A stretch of DNA of 64,000 bases from Agrocybe praecox (lineage: Eukaryota > Basidiomycota > Agaricomycetes > Agaricales > Agrocybaceae). Below, one piece after another: positions 58,883 to 64,000 of the stretch. The stretch covers positions 1,736,001 to 1,800,000 of the forward strand of contig OZ024849.1 in NCBI GenBank assembly GCA_964017145.1, in the 5' to 3' direction. The position numbers and the translations under genes were made by a program. The first letter of the stretch is position 1, and each line of letters opens with the position of its first letter. Below the pieces are notes generated by a model. That model saw only the letters and a list, made by a program, of their open reading frames with translations. It was not told the origin of the DNA and searched no databases.

Positions 58883-60680
58883 ATGTCGTCCACTCCTACT
58901 TCTATAAGTCTCTTGAACGCTATACAACACTTCGGACCTCTCGTGGATAATCTAAAAAACGCAAGGGCCCGTAAGAGGCAGCCTCCAAATAAAAACCCGC
59001 ACGAGGAAGGCGAGAGTTCGTCAGCAGCGACAACAGTACACCCCATGTATGACGGTCGAGAGCCAGGGCTCAGGCCAGATCTCCCAGTTGAAATTATGGA
59101 CAATATCCTGCTTTTTCTTCCAAAGAGCGCGTTCAAGCCGTTGTTCATCACCAATTCATTCATGTCGACTTTGGCTACAAGGCGATATTACAGGAACATA
59201 TCGCTCAAAGGATGCAAAACAATCCTGATGTTTATTCGTTGTGTACTTTTGAACCCGGATATTCCATTGTACATCCGTGGACTCAGCATTAATGTCGGTA
59301 TTCAACATCCGACATCTAATTTTTACAGGCGCCTTCAATGCCTTTTACGAAGGACTGATAACTTGCTCTCCCTTTATCTGGAATTACCCAAATCACACTC
59401 TCCCGTATGGATGTTGGATGGTTGTACTTTCAAGCTAAAGCAGCTTACTACTACAATGCATAGTACTCGTCCTCTCGCAAACTTCTTAGAAACCCAGGAA
59501 ACCCTTATCGACCTGACATTGCGAGGGTATCAAACCGAAACTGGGTTTTATATTCCACTATTGGACACCGTTCCGCAAGTACCTCCAGAAACCACCTTTG
59601 AGTTATCCCCCAAAGCTCTTCCCAATCTTCGAGCATTTAACGCGATCCATGCCGATGGACCCCTCGTTAAGGCTGTTGTTCAGGGCAGACCAATAGAGGT
59701 AGTTTCAATACCCTTGTTCTCTGAGCTCGGGTTGGGTAGCTTGGACTCCCTCAGAGCATCAAGCAAACCCTTGAGGCGGCTGAGCTTGATCAGCTTCGAC
59801 CCAGCGGCACCTTCGTTCTTATTTGAAGCCATCGCAAAGAGATTCGACCAGCTAGAGGCGTTACACATCGTGATGCTTATGGCAGAATGCGGAAATGTTT
59901 GTTTTTTCCCCTTTTTTTTTTTTTTGCTCAGTAATCGTAATGGCGCTGACGTATATTTGCTTAGGAATTGCTGGAACAATTTAGTCCTACGCTGACTAAA
60001 TTCAAGTGCTTGAAGGTATGTGCTACATTTTAGCTAAACGACGGACAAAGTAATGACCTTATTCTTATTCTATCCAGTATATAACGTTCATGGCCCCTCC
60101 TACTGGTACATCCACGCCGACAGCGGCTGCAGGAGCAGCAGGACAACCCCCACCAGCACCAACACCAACGACTGGTCAAGCTGCAGATGCGCCAGTACAG
60201 ACCACTGCAGCTCTGCCAGTCGCAAACACCCCAGATCAAGCATATAGTAATAACAACACCGACACAAACACCGACGCCACAACTAGTTCTAGTTCGAGAC
60301 CGCGAGCAAAGATACCGGACGAAGAAAGCGAAATCGCAAAGATGTGGCACAAGGCCTGCCCAACACTGCGAACTATTATCTTGCCCAAAGGCAAGGTATG
60401 GTTTCAAGCACACTCCGTTGCACAGCAACAGGTCCAGGTCATGACAGCAGCTGCCGCTGGACCATCCACTGCGCCTCCTGCGTCCACTCCTGCCCCGTCC
60501 TCTATTTCCCTCCAAACATCTGATAATACACCTTCAGCGCCAGACCTTGATAGTGTTCCTATTCTTCCTTTAGATGCTGGACCTCCCTCGGGTAGTGGTG
60601 ATGATATTGGCACACTCATGGAAATTGAAACCGAGGTTGCCGAAGTACCAGTCCAACAAATGGAATGGGCACATCTGTAA
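58883..60680 (+). CDS. F-box protein with Pro/Ala/Thr-rich insertion
   Basis: Three exons, 58883-59896, 59965-60015 and 60078-60680, give 555 residues with closed phases. The ATG at 58883 (MSSTPTSISLLNAIQHFGPL) is the first in frame; upstream codons lack an ATG. The F-box-like segment is LRPDLPVEIMDNILLFLPKS (residues ~70-90), followed by KPLFITNSFMSTLATRRYY and a leucine-rich region (LRGLSINVG-type spacing). Exon 3 begins YITFMAPPTGTSTPTAAAGA and holds ~70 residues of low complexity, then IAKMWHKACPTLRTIILPKG, the typical closing strand of this family. A further disordered tail ends VQQMEWAHL. So the terminal fold appears interrupted by the insert. Presumed SCF receptor. Confidence 0.8.
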
Positions 60681-61300
60681 ATCCAGGTGCTCCGGGTCTC
60701 CGGCCCAACCGATCTAACAACAACTATATTTATTTCTTGTATGTACATTTTAAATGTTCTTAATGTTCTTAGTAGTGCCAGTACGTGGCACCTCATCTTT
60801 TCTGTACAATCAGGCAATAATAAACTCGAGAAATTCAAGACAAGAGACAATATTGTGAGGGTCGTGATCGAATCACTCTTCCGACTATTGGTTTGGTCCT
60901 CAGATAACAATTTTCCGTTGAATTTTGAATTTCCTAACGGCTAGGATACCTGGAGGGTACATAGTTGTCGTTAGTCCAACGCAGGCCAAATGATAAATCT
61001 GCCCAACGTTTGGTCTGACAAATATCCGACTAAATGTGGCCATGAGTCGGTTAATTGGCATATGTGCGTCACCCATTTCTCTGCAAACGCCCATCAGAGG
61101 AACGGAGACTTGCGCGTTACTCTTATTCTTTGACTTCAGACAAGCCCCCGAATACATAACTCAGAAAGCGCTCACAATTCTCCCGTGCTGTATGGTAACT
61201 TCAATAAGCCAGGATTTGGGATGTGTGCTACACCGCCGTGCGGAGAGCAGTGAGTGCTGACTCGGCTTATCTTGTACGGTGCTCATCATCTTTTATCTTT
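60681..61300. other. Intergenic region between F-box genes
   Basis: 0.6 kb, no gene supported. It provides the 3' flank of the first and the promoter of the second F-box gene. Confidence 0.4.
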
Positions 61301-62629
61301 ATGTATTCAGTGGGCCCGGTGGCACTTTTGAAATCATCGCGTGAACTTCCCCAGGAATTGGTTGATCTCATTGTGGACCACCTGCAGGGCGATCATCGTG
61401 CTTTAATAGCCAGCTCTCTCATTTCCCGTACATGGGCTTCAAGTAGCCGTCGCCATCTCTTCAATTGCATCGAAATATCCGCATCTAAGGCGCCGGCGGT
61501 CCACGCATGCCTCGATAATCCTGGCTGTACCTTTCGATCTTCTATAAGAGCAGTGGTTGTCAAATCCGAGGGACCTGTGGCTCTTCAATATTGGTTACAA
61601 AGGCTATTGCCTCTTCTATCGAACATGCGACTCATCCAGAAGATGGAAGTCGCTGATACACAGGATATGACTATTTGGAGAGCGTTGCAAAGTTCGACTA
61701 CTGCAGCTCAGATCACCCACCTCACCTTGCGAGACGTTCGATTCACATCCTTTACGTCCTGGAAGCAAACCATCCAATCTTTTCCTTCACTTACTTCAAT
61801 TCGTCATATCACTTCCAGCGACCGCGATACTCTGGAATGGCAATCCGGAAATGATGAGTCCACGTACTTGGTCCCACCAAATTTACGTCACTTGGAGATT
61901 GTGGCGAAAATGCGTTGCCCTGTGCAGCAGGTTTGGAGCCAGCTAATGTGGGACTGGCTTTTACGAAGCGGTACTCGACTGACCCGCATCCGCGTCGAAG
62001 GTTTGATAACGGTTTCCCTGAACGACGTCCCTTCAGAAAGCCTCAAAACATTTACTGAATACATTCGTTTCCTCGGTCCGTCATTGGAGTCGTTCAATAT
62101 GCCCTTCAAGGACAAGCACTCTGCCAGTAAGCTACGCGTCTTTTTTTTTTCGTGAATGGTGTTAATTTCTGTCTTTATTCCAGCCCGTTTCTATGGGCAG
62201 ATGGACTTTATGTCGAATACAGGTTTTCGAGAGCTTGAAATAGGAAACATCTGTTTATATCACGGCGATGATGGCTTCACTTTATCCTATTTCTTTTTGG
62301 GTCTCTCTCGTACTTGGGTCCGGTTTCCTCGCAACCCTCACCTGAAGAAAATCACTGTCTTCTTGGAAATTACTCTTTTCGATGCCGATAGCCTTGATTT
62401 TTTCAACTATGCAGATCCGGAGCTCACTGAAGAGGCGTTTTTGGCTCTGGATGTGGCTTTCAGTGGCCCTTTATTCCCCAACCTGAAAGAAGTTGCCTTT
62501 ATGTGCAAAATGGCCGATGACCAAGTGCCCTGGCCCAAGTATCGGAAGTCACTGAGCACCGAAGTGGGGGAGTTCCTTGGACAGAATTTACCGAACACGA
62601 AGAAGAAAGGAATACTTGCCACATATTAA
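61301..62629 (+). CDS. F-box protein, tandem copy A
   Basis: Two exons, 61301-62126 and 62184-62629, give 423 residues. ATG at 61301 (MYSVGPVALLKSS). The F-box is RELPQELVDLIVDHLQGDHR (residues ~13-32), then IASSLISRTWASSSRRHLFN. Leu-rich repeats follow (ITHLTLRDVRFTSFTSW, LRHLEIVAKMRCPVQQVW). The exon junction is TCT GCC A|CC CGT TTC TAT, at the same place and phase as in copy B. The C-terminus is VGEFLGQNLPNTKKKGILAT. Presumed SCF substrate receptor; target unknown. Confidence 0.85.
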
Positions 62630-62909
62630 CTAGGATTTGGATTTCATATCATTTCATTTCATTTCCATTTGGTTCAAAAATTTTATAGAGCTAAAGTACT
62701 TATTATCTATAGACAGCAATTTTCTTTAAATGGTCTAGCCGACTGAGTAGGCATCCATTCAGGGTCCCTTTGTCCCTTTTTAAAGAGGTATCGGACGATT
62801 GTTCACGCACATTTACACGTTGTTCGGTTTATTAAAGCTAGCATTCGCATTCGCCACGTCTCTTCAGTGTCTTCGTTCGACGTCTTCAGTGCTCAGTACT
62901 GACTGTACC

Positions 62910-64000
62910 ATGTCTAGAGAATGTCTTGAAAGTGACGGCGTTGGGAAAGTTACACTTGCCAATGGTATGTGATGTCTCGAGCCCATTGCATCATTTACAT
63001 ACCTCACTAACTACTCTTTTCCCTTTCGAAGAATCAGTGACTACTCACTCGCTCCCGTCCAGAGGCATTCCACCGGAAATAATAGACCTCATTGTTGCCT
63101 GTCTCTACGACGATTGGTCCTCATTGAAGGCGTGTGCTTGTGTCTGTCGCCTCTGGCTCTACTTCAGTCGTTGCCACTTCCCAACATCTTTCAGCATTTC
63201 GTGGTTAAGGAAATCCCACTACTCTCGTCTTGTGGAGCTCGTGGAAGATCCTCATAGCACCATTACCTACACAATCCGCTCTCTCATAATCGACTCCAAG
63301 GCAGACTGGTCCACCTCAGTGAAGTCAGAAACTGGAGGTGCATGTTTCGCTTTGGCTCAACCGCCCCAAAATTGGTCGGATTCGGTGATGGAATCTCTTG
63401 GGAGAATGTCGTCCATCAAGGGTTTAACATTACGACAATGGAACTCAATTAGCGGCTGGAAAATTCTTCGGGACGCCCATTCTTTCACTGCCCAAATTAC
63501 CCACCTTACTCTATCCGACATTCGATTCGACTCGTGGATGCAATGGATGGAAACTATCTGCTGTTTTTCCTCTCTTGTTTATTTACGAGATGATTTCGGC
63601 TTCTTAAGAAGCCGCCACGTCGAGGAAGGAGCGCTTATTTACCCGAAAATGATCCTTCTTCCCCCTCCATATTTATTTGAACTAGAAATTACATCATATG
63701 TCGGCACCTGCCCCATACAGCTTGCCTGGAGCCAGCTTATTTGGAAATGGCTCCTCGAAGGAAAGACTCAACTCACCACTCTCGCGCTGAGCAAGTGCAT
63801 CTCTAAATCGATTGATGAAGATTGGAACGGGTCCTTTGTTCCTTTCGTTGAATACTTCCGTTGCCTCAAGCCATCACTCAAGAACTTTAAAATCGATTTC
63901 GATGACAGCATGACTATTTGTAAGTCTTGTTATTTCCCCGAGAAAGAATTAAAGGTACTGAATCTCTGCGCTTAGCTCGCTTCTTCACATGCGTAGACCT
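62910..64000 (+). CDS. F-box protein, tandem copy B (partial, cut by window end)
   Basis: Starts with a short exon 62910-62964 (MSRECLESDGVGKVTLAN), then 63032-63919, intron 63920-63975 (GTAAGT...GCTTAG), then 63976 onward past the window end. F-box at residues ~28-50: RGIPPEIIDLIVACLYDDWS, then LKACACVCRLWLYFSRCHF. Repeats such as QITHLTLSDIRFDSWMQWME and CPIQLAWSQLIWKWLLEGKT align with copy A (ITHLTLRDVRFTSF, CPVQQVWSQLMWDWLL). The conserved intron position shows they arose by tandem duplication. Copy B has an extra first exon and a ~20-residue expansion between repeats. Confidence 0.85.

Overview
This window looks like a chromosome piece from a mushroom-forming basidiomycete (Agaricomycete). 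The evidence is dense genes with many short GT-AG introns, basidiomycete-typical families (a PriA/CPL1-like secreted protein, a fungal SLATT protein, an F-box array, a gasdermin/CHAT pair) and ordinary eukaryotic housekeeping genes. I saw no rRNA, tRNA, CRISPR array or intact transposon. All exon joins were read by eye from splice sites and frames.

Left arm (1-16 kb). A divergent pair opens the window: a fungal gasdermin-like pore protein (minus, running off position 1) and a 1317-residue TPR-CHAT cysteine protease (plus), with a 289-bp shared promoter. This is the best candidate for a self-contained regulated cell-death or immunity module. It is followed by a SulP-STAS-cyclic-nucleotide-binding transporter resembling yeast Vsb1 (minus), the polyadenylation factor CFIm25 (plus), an unknown acidic nuclear-type protein (plus) and an HSL-type alpha/beta hydrolase (minus).

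Middle (16-45 kb). Two paralogous secreted type-B carboxylesterases (minus) flank a second conflict-type gene, a SLATT two-transmembrane effector with a very long disordered N-terminus, plus transcription repressor NC2-alpha and the GINS subunit Sld5. Next come a Dap1/PGRMC heme protein, a DUF3074 START-like protein, a single-pass membrane protein with a basic tail, a PriA-like secreted Cys-rich protein, the C-4 methylsterol oxidase Erg25, an AzgA-type purine permease and a short-chain dehydrogenase. Dap1 and Erg25 both act in sterol synthesis but lie about 7 kb apart and are not an operon.

Right arm (45-64 kb). About 4 kb of gene-poor sequence (45.4-49.5 kb) carries a degenerate 445-bp tandem duplication and isolated exon-like pieces. 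Then come Epl1 (NuA4 scaffold) and four F-box or F-box-like genes, three of them consecutive on the plus strand, the last cut by the window end.

Main limits: no homology search was possible, start codons of some minus-strand genes are uncertain, and the gasdermin call rests on motif pattern, size and gene context.
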